Under the pieces are notes generated by a model. That model was not told the DNA's origin, did not search any database, and saw only the letters and a program-made list of their open reading frames with translations. Source: a virus. Taken from it: DNA of 21,148 nt. Positions 1 to 4,955 of this stretch are shown in pieces (position 1 is the first letter of the stretch; each line of letters opens with the position of its first letter). The stretch spans positions 1 through 21,148 of IMG/VR virus record IMGVR_UViG_3300010334_000334; one strand, given 5' to 3'. Both the position numbers and the translations under genes were made by a program.

Positions 1-65
1 AGCCTGACAGCAAAGTACGCTCTGCAATCAAAGCGTATAAAACTAAACTTGATGAAAGCAACTAA
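1..65 (+). CDS. 3' end of an unidentified rightward gene (partial)
   Basis: Reading frame 3 is open from the window edge to a TAA at 63-65 and gives a 20-residue tail, PDSKVRSAIKAYKTKLDESN. The residues are charged and helix-prone. The stop overlaps the ATG of the next gene (TAATG, base 65), the same coupling seen through the rest of this rightward block, which supports a real gene end. Too little is present to name a product. The neighbouring SSB-tipped protein makes a DNA-metabolism gene plausible, but this is only a guess from position. Confidence 0.6.
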   Translation, partial: PDSKVRSAIKAYKTKLDESN

Positions 66-355
66 TGTTTATCTCCATTGAACACCACGAAGGCAAGTAC
101 CCTTCATTCAACATCAACCTCCACAGCGAAGAGGGTGCGGAAGCATTCTTGTCTATCAAGGGCTGCTCTATCAAGAGCGGTGCTAAGGGTGATTTTCTTA
201 GCTACCCTGCCCGTAAAAAAGACGATGGAACTTGGTGGAAGCACGTTTGGGGCAGCGACAAGTTCAACGCTACCATTCTGAAAAAGGCACAACAGGCACA
301 GCCAGCGGCAAAGCCAAAGACCAAGCCTGAAATGGATGATGATCTCCCGTTCTGA
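65..355 (+). CDS. small SSB-like protein with acidic C-terminal tip
   Basis: A 96-residue protein. The first ~75 residues look like a compact beta-rich domain: an IKGCSIKSGAKGDFLSYPAR stretch followed by KKDDGTWWKHVW, a pattern reminiscent of small phage ssDNA-binding proteins and of SpoVG-like folds. A flexible Ala/Pro/Lys linker (about 76-89) leads to a C-terminal MDDDLPF. That ending closely matches the conserved acidic tip of bacterial SSB (DDDIPF-type), which recruits replication and repair enzymes. The likely role is binding single-stranded DNA during phage replication and docking host SSB partners. It is much shorter than a standard SSB (about 140-180 residues), and I did not recognise a definite family. 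The start overlaps the previous stop as TAATG; the Shine-Dalgarno site is weak (GATGAAAG). The tip is directly visible; the function is inferred. Confidence 0.75.
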   Translation: MFISIEHHEGKYPSFNINLHSEEGAEAFLSIKGCSIKSGAKGDFLSYPARKKDDGTWWKHVWGSDKFNATILKKAQQAQPAAKPKTKPEMDDDLPF

Positions 356-373
356 TATTCGGGGGGAAAGCGG

Positions 374-466
374 ATGCTGTGGAAGCCAAAAAGATCATCC
401 CGCAAGCGATGCCGCCATAGACGCAGCGAGTACCCCCACCCATTTATTTTTATAGGACTTATATGA
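374..466 (+). CDS. possible Arg-rich micro-ORF (30 aa)
   Basis: This ORF would fill most of the 107-base gap between the SSB-like gene and mazG. It encodes 30 residues with a strongly basic centre (KPKRSSRKRCRHRRS) and a hydrophobic end (FIFIGLI). A purine-rich GGGGGGAAAG lies just upstream of the ATG. Its TGA overlaps the mazG ATG as ATGA, as at other junctions in this block, which favours real translation. A peptide this short can arise by chance and the basic run resembles no family I know. If it is not coding, the stretch is a plain spacer with no hairpin or promoter I could recognise. Confidence 0.35.
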   Translation: MLWKPKRSSRKRCRHRRSEYPHPFIFIGLI

Positions 467-771
467 CTACCTACGCAGACATTGAACTAAAAATTGTGCA
501 ATGGGCTGAGGCTCGACGCATCATTCCAAACTCCAATCCAGCCACTCAATTGCTTAAAGCAATCAGCGAGATGGGCGAACTGGCAGACGCAACCATCAAA
601 GGTGATGAAGATGAAATCATTGATGCTGTTGGCGATGTAATGGTTTGCTTGGTCGTTTATTGCGCTCTGAAAGACATGAATCTTGTGTCTTGCATGGAAG
701 TGGCTTACGACCAAATCAAGAACCGCAAAGGTATCCTGTTGGCTAATGGCGTATTTGTCAAAGAGAAATGA
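463..771 (+). CDS. MazG-like nucleotide pyrophosphohydrolase
   Basis: A 102-residue protein of the all-alpha NTP pyrophosphohydrolase (MazG-like) type, which hydrolyses nucleoside triphosphates to the monophosphate and pyrophosphate. The metal-binding signature is visible: E36 and E39 in the SEMGELAD segment, then E51, D54 and D58 in DEIIDAVGDVM. Length fits the single-domain phage forms, which are about half the two-domain cellular MazG. Phage versions are thought to clean the nucleotide pool or alter alarmone levels during infection; the actual substrate cannot be read from sequence. An AGGA Shine-Dalgarno site at 454-457 supports this ATG. The stop overlaps the next ATG (ATGA). Confidence 0.88.
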   Translation: MTTYADIELKIVQWAEARRIIPNSNPATQLLKAISEMGELADATIKGDEDEIIDAVGDVMVCLVVYCALKDMNLVSCMEVAYDQIKNRKGILLANGVFVKEK

Positions 772-920
772 AAGCCGCTTATGACTTGGCTATCCGAGGT
801 CTAGCAGCATTGGGGGCTTTTGCAGTCCTGATGTTCTGCCTTGGATACGCTTACGCATCTATTCCGCTGGTGCTGTCTAAGACCTGCACCCCATCATTTA
901 TTGACAGGATTCTGAAATGA
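768..920 (+). CDS. small single-span membrane protein (50 aa)
   Basis: The 50-residue ORF starts inside the mazG stop (ATGA) and ends in another ATGA overlap with the following ORF. It has a basic N-terminus (MKAAYDLAIRG), one hydrophobic segment at about residues 11-33 (GLAALGAFAVLMFCLGYAYA) and a short polar tail with one Cys. This would be an inner-membrane micro-protein or a signal-anchor peptide. The role is unknown; a superinfection-exclusion or membrane-modifying function is one possibility, without direct support. The overlap at both ends and intact frame argue that it is a real gene. The Shine-Dalgarno signal is only AAAGAGA, so expression probably depends on coupling to mazG. Confidence 0.65.
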   Translation: MKAAYDLAIRGLAALGAFAVLMFCLGYAYASIPLVLSKTCTPSFIDRILK

Positions 921-1024
921 CAACTTGGCCTTTCCCACCATTTCCTCGACCAATTCCGGCTAATGCCCCACCCGTTAAATTTAACCCTGATAACTTTGAA
1001 GATGCACCGTATGCGAGTCAATAA
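917..1024 (+). CDS. Pro-rich micro-protein (35 aa)
   Basis: A 35-residue ORF starting in an ATGA overlap with the membrane micro-protein. A good Shine-Dalgarno site (AGGA at 906-909) lies 7 bases before the ATG. The N-terminus is rich in Pro and aromatics (MTTWPFPPFPRPIPANAPP), followed by a polar, acidic tail (FNPDNFEDAPYASQ). The composition suggests an unstructured peptide or a short binding motif. I recognise no family. Its end overlaps the likely start of the next gene by 14 bases. Real translation is supported by the ribosome site and gene packing, not by homology. Confidence 0.55.
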   Translation: MTTWPFPPFPRPIPANAPPVKFNPDNFEDAPYASQ

Positions 1025-1235
1025 AGAAACAACATTGGGAGCATTTCCTTTAACCTATGGCGACAAAGTGCCAAAGCATCACATTGCCGGTGATTACGTC
1101 AAACGTGAACGTGACCCTAACGAAGCATTGCCACCAACCATGAACCTTTGGGAACGTCCTGTGTATAAACCTCAAGAAGGCTATGTTCGATTAGGTGCTA
1201 ATGACCACCAGCGTATTAAGAGCCGAGGATTGTGA
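1011..1235 (+). CDS. hypothetical early protein (74 aa)
   Basis: A 74-residue basic, soluble protein of unknown function with no Cys cluster or membrane segment. The frame is open further upstream to an ATG at 963, but that site has no Shine-Dalgarno sequence and would overlap the preceding gene heavily. The ATG at 1011 follows GAAG at about 10 bases and is preferred. Segments such as PLTYGDKVPKHHIAGDYVKR and WERPVYKPQEGYVRLGANDH look like ordinary folded-protein sequence rather than a shadow frame. The stop (TGA 1233-1235) overlaps the next ATG by one base. Nothing indicates a specific role. Confidence 0.6.
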   Translation: MRVNKETTLGAFPLTYGDKVPKHHIAGDYVKRERDPNEALPPTMNLWERPVYKPQEGYVRLGANDHQRIKSRGL

Positions 1236-1516
1236 TGAACACTTGTCCAAATTGCGGAAAAATAGCGGGATTACATAGCAGCGTAATGCAGGGATGTACT
1301 TGCCAATACTCAATGCAAGCACAGCCAGCGCAGGAGTCGGAGCCTGACGAACTCACCATCGCCTACATGAGTGGGCTTCTTGACGGCAAGAAAAAGCGTC
1401 TGTGGGTAGGGCTAGATGAGCAAGATTTTTCGGCAATCAACCAGTCTTGCTTAACCAAACTGCAAGCAGCAACAAGTGCGGAGTCCATCCTCAAGGAGAA
1501 GAACAATGCCGCTTAA
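1235..1516 (+). CDS. zinc-ribbon-like small protein with WVGL/LKEKN module
   Basis: A 93-residue protein. The N-terminus has CPNCGK followed about 17 residues later by CTC, a plausible zinc-knuckle/ribbon (four Cys, with a nearby His). The middle is polar; the C-terminal third carries RLWVGLDEQDF and ends near ILKEKNNAA. The WVGL and LKEKN elements recur in the next gene. A GTG three bases earlier (1232) is also in frame, but GAGGA at 1225-1229 is spaced for the ATG at 1235. The start overlaps the previous TGA by one base. The codons for Lys-Glu-Lys near the end (1493-1501) form the Shine-Dalgarno site of the following gene. Function unknown. Confidence 0.65.
   Translation: MNTCPNCGKIAGLHSSVMQGCTCQYSMQAQPAQESEPDELTIAYMSGLLDGKKKRLWVGLDEQDFSAINQSCLTKLQAATSAESILKEKNNAA
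1493..1498 (+). promoter_or_regulatory. Shine-Dalgarno site inside the upstream coding region
   Basis: AAGGAG is encoded in frame by the Lys-Glu codons of the LKEKN segment of the upstream gene. It lies 7 bases before the ATG at 1506 and fixes that start rather than the further upstream in-frame ATG at 1476. Confidence 0.75.
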
Positions 1517-1706
1517 ACAACACCCTACAGACCCCGACAAGGTGGTTTATGTTAGACGCCAACACGACTTGACCCCACCCCAGCGCCCGTGGGTAGGGCT
1601 GACGGAGGAAGAAATTAAAGAGTGCTTCAAGATCACGCCTGATTTATATTTGACTTGGCATATTTACGAAAGAATAGAAACCAAACTCAAGGAAAAGAAC
1701 AGTTAA
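1506..1706 (+). CDS. hypothetical protein with WVGLTEEEI and LKEKN motifs (66 aa)
   Basis: A 66-residue soluble protein beginning MPLKQHPTDPDKVVYVRRQ and carrying RPWVGLTEEEIKECF at about residues 27-41, then an amphipathic helix-like end (YERIETKLKEKNS). The WVGL and LKEKN segments parallel those of the preceding gene, while the N-termini differ completely (no Cys ribbon here). I recall WxGLT-EEI motifs as recurrent in small proteins of tailed phages, but I do not know their function. The ATG at 1506 is chosen for its strong Shine-Dalgarno site; the gene overlaps the previous one by 11 bases and the next by one base (TAATG). Confidence 0.68.
   Translation: MPLKQHPTDPDKVVYVRRQHDLTPPQRPWVGLTEEEIKECFKITPDLYLTWHIYERIETKLKEKNS
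1689..1693 (+). promoter_or_regulatory. second in-gene Shine-Dalgarno site (LKEKN copy)
   Basis: AAGGA is encoded by the Lys-Glu codons of the second LKEKN tail and sits 12 bases before the ATG at 1706. Spacing is long, so coupling through the TAATG overlap may matter more here. Confidence 0.5.
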
Positions 1707-1954
1707 TGTATAGCTATAACAAACAAGTGCGAGAAGTGTTAAAAGCGCATCCAGACGGCTTAACTTGCGCCCAAATTAATGAGATCGTAAAAGCACCAGA
1801 GGGAAGGATTTTGGCAGTCCTTAAATCAATGCCAGACGCTTATATTGACCGCTGGCAGTATCGTGGTACAAAAAAGTATATTAGTTCGGTCTGGTGCGTT
1901 GTAGAAGTTCCAGAAAATTGCCCTAAACCCAATCAACATGAAAAAACTACCTAA
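1706..1954 (+). CDS. small winged-helix-like protein (82 aa)
   Basis: An 82-residue protein. VREVLKAHPDGLTCAQINEI followed by VKAPEGRILAVLKSMPDAYI and then a Trp/Tyr-rich hairpin (DRWQYRGTKKYISSVWCVVE) fits a winged helix-turn-helix pattern: helix, turn, recognition helix, beta wing. It may be a DNA-binding regulator of phage or host transcription. No extra domain is present for ligand binding or oligomerisation. The frame extends upstream to 1655, but the ATG at 1706 forms the TAATG overlap and is preferred. The assignment rests on pattern, not on a recognised family. Confidence 0.65.
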   Translation: MYSYNKQVREVLKAHPDGLTCAQINEIVKAPEGRILAVLKSMPDAYIDRWQYRGTKKYISSVWCVVEVPENCPKPNQHEKTT

Positions 1955-2138
1955 CTTTGCTGCATGGAGCAATAAAAACTTAGCAGACTTTGCTATGGAA
2001 GCGCATATTCGTATGATTGAACAAGAGGAAGCAATAGAACACCTTAGAAATGATCTAAAGTTTGCCATGTCAGAGTTACGCAAAGGTGCTATTTTGGAAC
2101 ACAAAGATGGTTACAAAGTAGTCGTAAAAAGTGTGTAA
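1938..2138 (+). CDS. hypothetical helical protein (66 aa)
   Basis: A 66-residue protein, overlapping the previous gene by 17 bases. The sequence is mostly alpha-helical and coiled-coil-prone (NLADFAMEAHIRMIEQEEAI, EHLRNDLKFAMSELRKG) with a short basic beta-like end (HKDGYKVVVKSV). No clear Shine-Dalgarno site precedes the ATG; translation probably depends on the overlap. Unknown function. The helix-plus-strand end could allow dimerisation or binding to a partner, but nothing more can be said. Confidence 0.6.
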   Translation: MKKLPNFAAWSNKNLADFAMEAHIRMIEQEEAIEHLRNDLKFAMSELRKGAILEHKDGYKVVVKSV

Positions 2139-2173
2139 GATGGCATTACAGCGGATTGCTGTGGTTAAACTTT

Positions 2174-2177
2174 GGAG
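2174..2177 (+). promoter_or_regulatory. Shine-Dalgarno site deciding the start of the acidic gene
   Basis: GGAG lies 6 bases before the ATG at 2184. It overlaps the alternative in-frame TTG at 2172, so the TTG is very unlikely to be the start. Confidence 0.7.
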
Positions 2178-2183
2178 AACATT

Positions 2184-2516
2184 ATGCTGTTTACTGTTTC
2201 TGTTGATTTGGCTGAAGCCGGTTATTTTGAGTTTTCTACCGAATCTATTTTCCATCTTGCAGAAATTGCACAGATGCTTGGCAACATGGATATCGTTGAT
2301 GAAGACGAAGAATTTGAGGAAGAAGAAATGTTTGAAATCCCAGAAGATATCGACTACTACTTTGCTGAAGGCGAAGAGTACGTCTACGACGAAGATGCTG
2401 AGTGCTTCTGCTGGTACGATGCCGAATACGATGTTTGGTACTGGCTGGACGAAGAAGTCGGCGAGTGGCTGCTCGTAGAAGAAGAGCAAGTTGAAGAAGA
2501 GGCTGAAGAAGCCTAA
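2184..2516 (+). CDS. extremely acidic small protein, candidate DNA mimic
   Basis: A 110-residue protein in which I count 41 Asp/Glu, no Lys, no Arg and a single His, giving a net charge near -40. The first ~30 residues look folded (beta strand, then IFHLAEIAQMLGNM helix). Residues 35-75 are the acidic core with interspersed Tyr/Phe (EDIDYYFAEGEEYVYDEDAE). An aromatic Trp/Tyr-rich region follows (CFCWYDAEYDVWYWLDEEVG), then a pure acidic tail. The mix of acid and aromatic residues at this size is comparable with phage DNA-mimic proteins such as T7 Ocr (117 residues), but no homology is recognised. It is last in the rightward block, just before a terminator. An alternative is an acidic chaperone-like or RNA-polymerase-binding protein. 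The gene is well supported; the function is not. Confidence 0.78.
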   Translation: MLFTVSVDLAEAGYFEFSTESIFHLAEIAQMLGNMDIVDEDEEFEEEEMFEIPEDIDYYFAEGEEYVYDEDAECFCWYDAEYDVWYWLDEEVGEWLLVEEEQVEEEAEEA

Positions 2517-2517
2517 T

Positions 2518-2537
2518 TTGGGTACGATCCTACCCAA
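2518..2537 (+). terminator. hairpin upstream of the terminator
   Basis: TTGGGTA and TACCCAA form a perfect 7-bp stem around a 6-base loop immediately after the stop of the acidic gene. It has no T-tract of its own. It probably reinforces the next hairpin, protects the 3' end of the mRNA, or slows transcription arriving from the opposite side. Confidence 0.5.
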
Positions 2538-2540
2538 TAC

Positions 2541-2565
2541 GGGGGCTTAGGCCCCCTTTTTCTTT
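2541..2565 (+). terminator. rho-independent terminator of the rightward block
   Basis: GGGGGC (2541-2546) and GCCCCC (2551-2556) form a perfect 6-bp GC stem with a TTAG loop, followed by TTTTTCTTTT. This is a classic intrinsic terminator for rightward transcription. Its T-tract touches the stop codon of the leftward metallophosphoesterase gene. On the other strand no U-tract follows the stem, so it should be mainly one-directional. Confidence 0.88.
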
Positions 2566-3515
2566 TATAGACCGCTAACGTCTATCACTTCACCACGGAA
2601 TTCAATCTGCCCATCGTCCCATTTGTGGACAAGTTCAGGCCAAAGCAGCTTGCCATCCTTGATTGTTAGTACGGCAAAGCCGGAGCGATGGTTCAATGGG
2701 TTGCCTTCACCATACTCAAATTGAGGGCCATAAGGCTCTGCAAGAGTGCCTGTATCCACGCCAAAGCGATTGCCGTTGTAGTCTGCGTAAGGTGTGACCT
2801 TTAGACTGTGCAAATGACCCGTTACGATGCTTTTACCAGCCCCTATTGTGTTGTTGTGGGTTGCATGGATGCCACCCTTGTAGCGGTGCTTGATGATTAG
2901 ATCATCCGTTGCCCAAGTAAGCATACAGAATTGCCAGTCAAGGAAATGGTCTGACAGCTTAAAGCCAGGTGTATTCACATATTGAGGCGCATTGGCTGCC
3001 AATCGCATCTCAAATCGAGAGTCATGGTTACCCATAGTCCAAATCAGTTTGGTGTTATGGCGAACCTTTTTAGCCAGTTCAGATACTTCACCGAGCATCT
3101 CTTTGCAGGTATTTAGTTCTTCAATCAAACTTGGTGTTCTAGCCCAACCCAAAGGTGGATGGCGAGATACAGATGCACCATCAAAAGCGTCCCCATTGCA
3201 AATAACTGCTTTTGGTTGTAGTTTTTCAATCGCCCACAATAAGCCTTGAAAAGCAGTAGTCCGTATCCCAGGCCAGAAATGAGCGTCAGAAAAAACAATA
3301 ACTGTTCCATTTTCAATTCCAAGTTCTGATTTTGGAGGAGGTGGTGCCCAAGTTTTAACTTCTTTGGCAGTATCAAGATTCATGTTGTACTTCTCTGCTA
3401 ATGTGTCTCTGCGCCGGTAGACATTACGAAGGTTTGTTCCCATTGCTTTAGCCATCTTTGAAGGTGACTTATGGGTTGTCCAAAGTTCAATAAATTCAGC
3501 ATCAGTCGTATTCAT
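2565..3515 (-). CDS. HTH-metallophosphoesterase fusion protein
   Basis: A 316-residue protein. Residues about 15-40 look like a helix-turn-helix (KSPSKMAKAMGTNLRNVYRR). A Pro-rich linker (57-62) leads to a calcineurin-like metallophosphoesterase domain with all signature motifs visible: D77-x-H79, G108-D109-xx-D112, G162-N163-H164-D165, H210 and G233-H234-L235-H236. These residues bind two metal ions and hydrolyse phosphomono- or diesters, so activity on DNA, RNA or small nucleotides is possible. The HTH suggests that it is directed to DNA. It is the last gene of the leftward block, 45 bases after the endolysin, with only a weak GGGG ribosome site. Substrate and purpose are unknown; a role in DNA processing or host DNA damage is inferred. 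Confidence 0.85.
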   Translation of the reverse strand: MNTTDAEFIELWTTHKSPSKMAKAMGTNLRNVYRRRDTLAEKYNMNLDTAKEVKTWAPPPPKSELGIENGTVIVFSDAHFWPGIRTTAFQGLLWAIEKLQPKAVICNGDAFDGASVSRHPPLGWARTPSLIEELNTCKEMLGEVSELAKKVRHNTKLIWTMGNHDSRFEMRLAANAPQYVNTPGFKLSDHFLDWQFCMLTWATDDLIIKHRYKGGIHATHNNTIGAGKSIVTGHLHSLKVTPYADYNGNRFGVDTGTLAEPYGPQFEYGEGNPLNHRSGFAVLTIKDGKLLWPELVHKWDDGQIEFRGEVIDVSGL

Positions 3516-3560
3516 TGCATTACCCCGTTGTTGAAACTTTTGGAACGTACCACAAAAATG

Positions 3561-4073
3561 TTACGTCAACATGGAAGATGAGATTGTTTGTACAGAAGAG
3601 ACACGATTTGACCAGCCTTTGCCATAAGTAGGAAAGGTGGGAAGGCTTTCTAAGAACTGGAGCCGCTTGTCGTTGTACTGAGCAATGATTCTTGCAAGCG
3701 GTGTTTCTTGCAATGCAACGATTGTTTTGTATCCAATAACACCATCAGCTTCAACGCCTACGACCTCTTGCAGCCACTTTGCTGCACGACCTGGCCCACT
3801 ATTGATAGCGGCATCAAAGACAGCGTAATCAAGGCCAGCAGGGAGTTGGTCGCCAGCAACTTTGTCCCAATACTTACGCTTGTATAGCGGTGCAACAGAC
3901 TCGGGCGTCAATGCTCGCATATCGGCTTCTGATACTGGATGACCGACAAATTCCTCCCAAACTCTTTGAGTACAACCCAAATTAGTGCGACCTCCAGGAT
4001 CTCGAGGGTCATTAACATATCCACCCTCCGATTTAAGAACATGGGCTAATGCGGCTTCAAAGTTTTGTTTCAT
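3561..4073 (-). CDS. endolysin, glycoside hydrolase family 108 type
   Basis: A 170-residue peptidoglycan-degrading lysozyme that cuts the glycan backbone to release progeny. The GH108 signature is clear near the N-terminus: SEGGYVNDPRDPGGRTNLG, with E16 of the EGGY motif the expected catalytic acid. The second half (DAAINSGPGRAAKWLQEVVG, then EADGVIGYKTIVAL) matches the peptidoglycan-binding domain that normally follows. Length is typical. The frame is open further upstream, but the ATG at 4073 overlaps the holin stop (ATGA) and begins where the family begins. No signal peptide is seen, so export through the neighbouring holin is expected. Confidence 0.93.
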   Translation of the reverse strand: MKQNFEAALAHVLKSEGGYVNDPRDPGGRTNLGCTQRVWEEFVGHPVSEADMRALTPESVAPLYKRKYWDKVAGDQLPAGLDYAVFDAAINSGPGRAAKWLQEVVGVEADGVIGYKTIVALQETPLARIIAQYNDKRLQFLESLPTFPTYGKGWSNRVSSVQTISSSMLT

Positions 4074-4474
4074 TTGGTTTTCATTGCAATGATGTTTTCG
4101 AGCGTTTTGCCACCGAAGTAGGCCGACATGATGAGCATTCCCCATTGCCCCAAAAGATTGACATAGCCTTCATTGGCGTTGTAACCAAAAGCAGACATGA
4201 AAGCAAACAAAAAGTAGCCAATAAAAATAGCAACCAAAGACAGAGGGCGAATGTTTTTAGCAAGCCAGCTATCAGCAGCATCATCAGATTTCCAGCGGTC
4301 TGTAACATTGTTTTGTTCAGTCTTGTAAATATCGGTTTCGTTTGCCATCTTTGCCAACTCACCATTTTGGGCAAGAGTAGCAAGTTCAAGTTGCGCTTTG
4401 GCTTTTGCTTCTGGGTCGGGAATAAGTTTGTCAATCAACTTATTACCAATGCCAAGAATTGAGTCTAGTAACAT
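4070..4474 (-). CDS. holin, 3-TM (gene transfer agent-type) family
   Basis: A 134-residue protein with a cytoplasmic charged N-terminal half (IPDPEAKAKAQLELATLAQN) followed by the LAKNIRPLSLVAIFIGYFLF membrane segment and a second hydrophobic region (LLGQWGMLIMSAYFGG). This layout, with the PDPEAKA and NIRPL elements, is typical of the 'holin of 3TMs' family (PF11351) found in gene transfer agents and phages. It would form the inner-membrane lesion that lets the adjacent endolysin reach the cell wall. Good Shine-Dalgarno site (GAGGAAA) upstream. The stop overlaps the endolysin start as ATGA, so the two are coupled. Confidence 0.85.
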   Translation of the reverse strand: MLLDSILGIGNKLIDKLIPDPEAKAKAQLELATLAQNGELAKMANETDIYKTEQNNVTDRWKSDDAADSWLAKNIRPLSLVAIFIGYFLFAFMSAFGYNANEGYVNLLGQWGMLIMSAYFGGKTLENIIAMKTK

Positions 4475-4475
4475 A

Positions 4476-4955
4476 TCATTTCCTCATAAAATCAACGTAT
4501 TCCGTAGTGCCCCACGCTACAAGTGCAACCAAAGCAATAGCGGCTACGATGTAAAACACCATAGACAAAGCCTCTTGTATTTCTTTGCGTTTTTTAGCCT
4601 TAGCTTTTTCCATAGCTATTTCCTCTGATTTACGCTTTTGGACAATGTTGTTGCGTTCCATAACGATGGCTTGCCATACGTCAGCCTGTCCAGACCAGAT
4701 TAAGTGTTGCTTGAGTTCGTTTTCGGCGTCTTGCAATTGTTTGGCATGAAGGACTGCCTCAAAAGCCTGTGCGGTGTCAGACTTTGCAAAGCCTTTTTTT
4801 GGTGCTGCTGCTGCTTTGGCAACAACGTCTTTGGCCTCGAAGAACTTCATCAGGTCGCCACTCATGGCGTGAATGTCCTTGCCCATCTTAATGGCGGCCT
4901 GTACCCCTTTGATAGCGGCTTGAGCAGTAGCAAAGGCGGTAATTGGATCAATCAT
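4476..4955 (-). CDS. lysis-region protein with C-terminal membrane anchor
   Basis: A 159-residue protein starting MIDPITAFATAQAAIKGVQA. It is mainly helical, with a long charged coiled-coil-like stretch (ERNNIVQKRKSEEIAMEKAK) and one hydrophobic segment near the end (about residues 133-150, FYIVAAIALVALVAWG). The family occurs next to lysis genes in many aquatic phages as far as I recall, but its role is not known to me. A tail-anchored coiled coil beside holin and endolysin could act as a spanin-like or accessory lysis protein; a minor virion role is the alternative. It has no lipobox. Both ends are tightly packed: ATGA with the upstream gene, 1-base gap to the holin start. Confidence 0.75.
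   Translation of the reverse strand: MIDPITAFATAQAAIKGVQAAIKMGKDIHAMSGDLMKFFEAKDVVAKAAAAPKKGFAKSDTAQAFEAVLHAKQLQDAENELKQHLIWSGQADVWQAIVMERNNIVQKRKSEEIAMEKAKAKKRKEIQEALSMVFYIVAAIALVALVAWGTTEYVDFMRK

Noticed and set aside
356-462. Promoter or origin in the 107-base gap
   Set aside because: A+T-rich bases occur only just before the mazG start and no paired -35/-10 boxes, iterons or hairpin are convincing.
2131-2478. 115-residue rightward ORF in a second frame over the acidic gene
   Set aside because: The frame has a signal-like hydrophobic start, but the same DNA in the other frame has a clear ribosome site and coherent composition; the Lys/Ser-rich end is a +1 shadow of the Glu codons.
2076-2537. 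153-residue leftward ORF opposite the acidic gene
   Set aside because: Its Phe/Leu/Val-rich translation is the complement of Glu/Asp codons; it would run across the terminator and has no support.
3516-3560. Promoter (TTGACG as -35 box) or hairpin before the metallophosphoesterase gene
   Set aside because: TTGACG is the last codons of the endolysin, no -10 box follows at normal spacing, and the TTTTG/CAAAA stem has only five good pairs.
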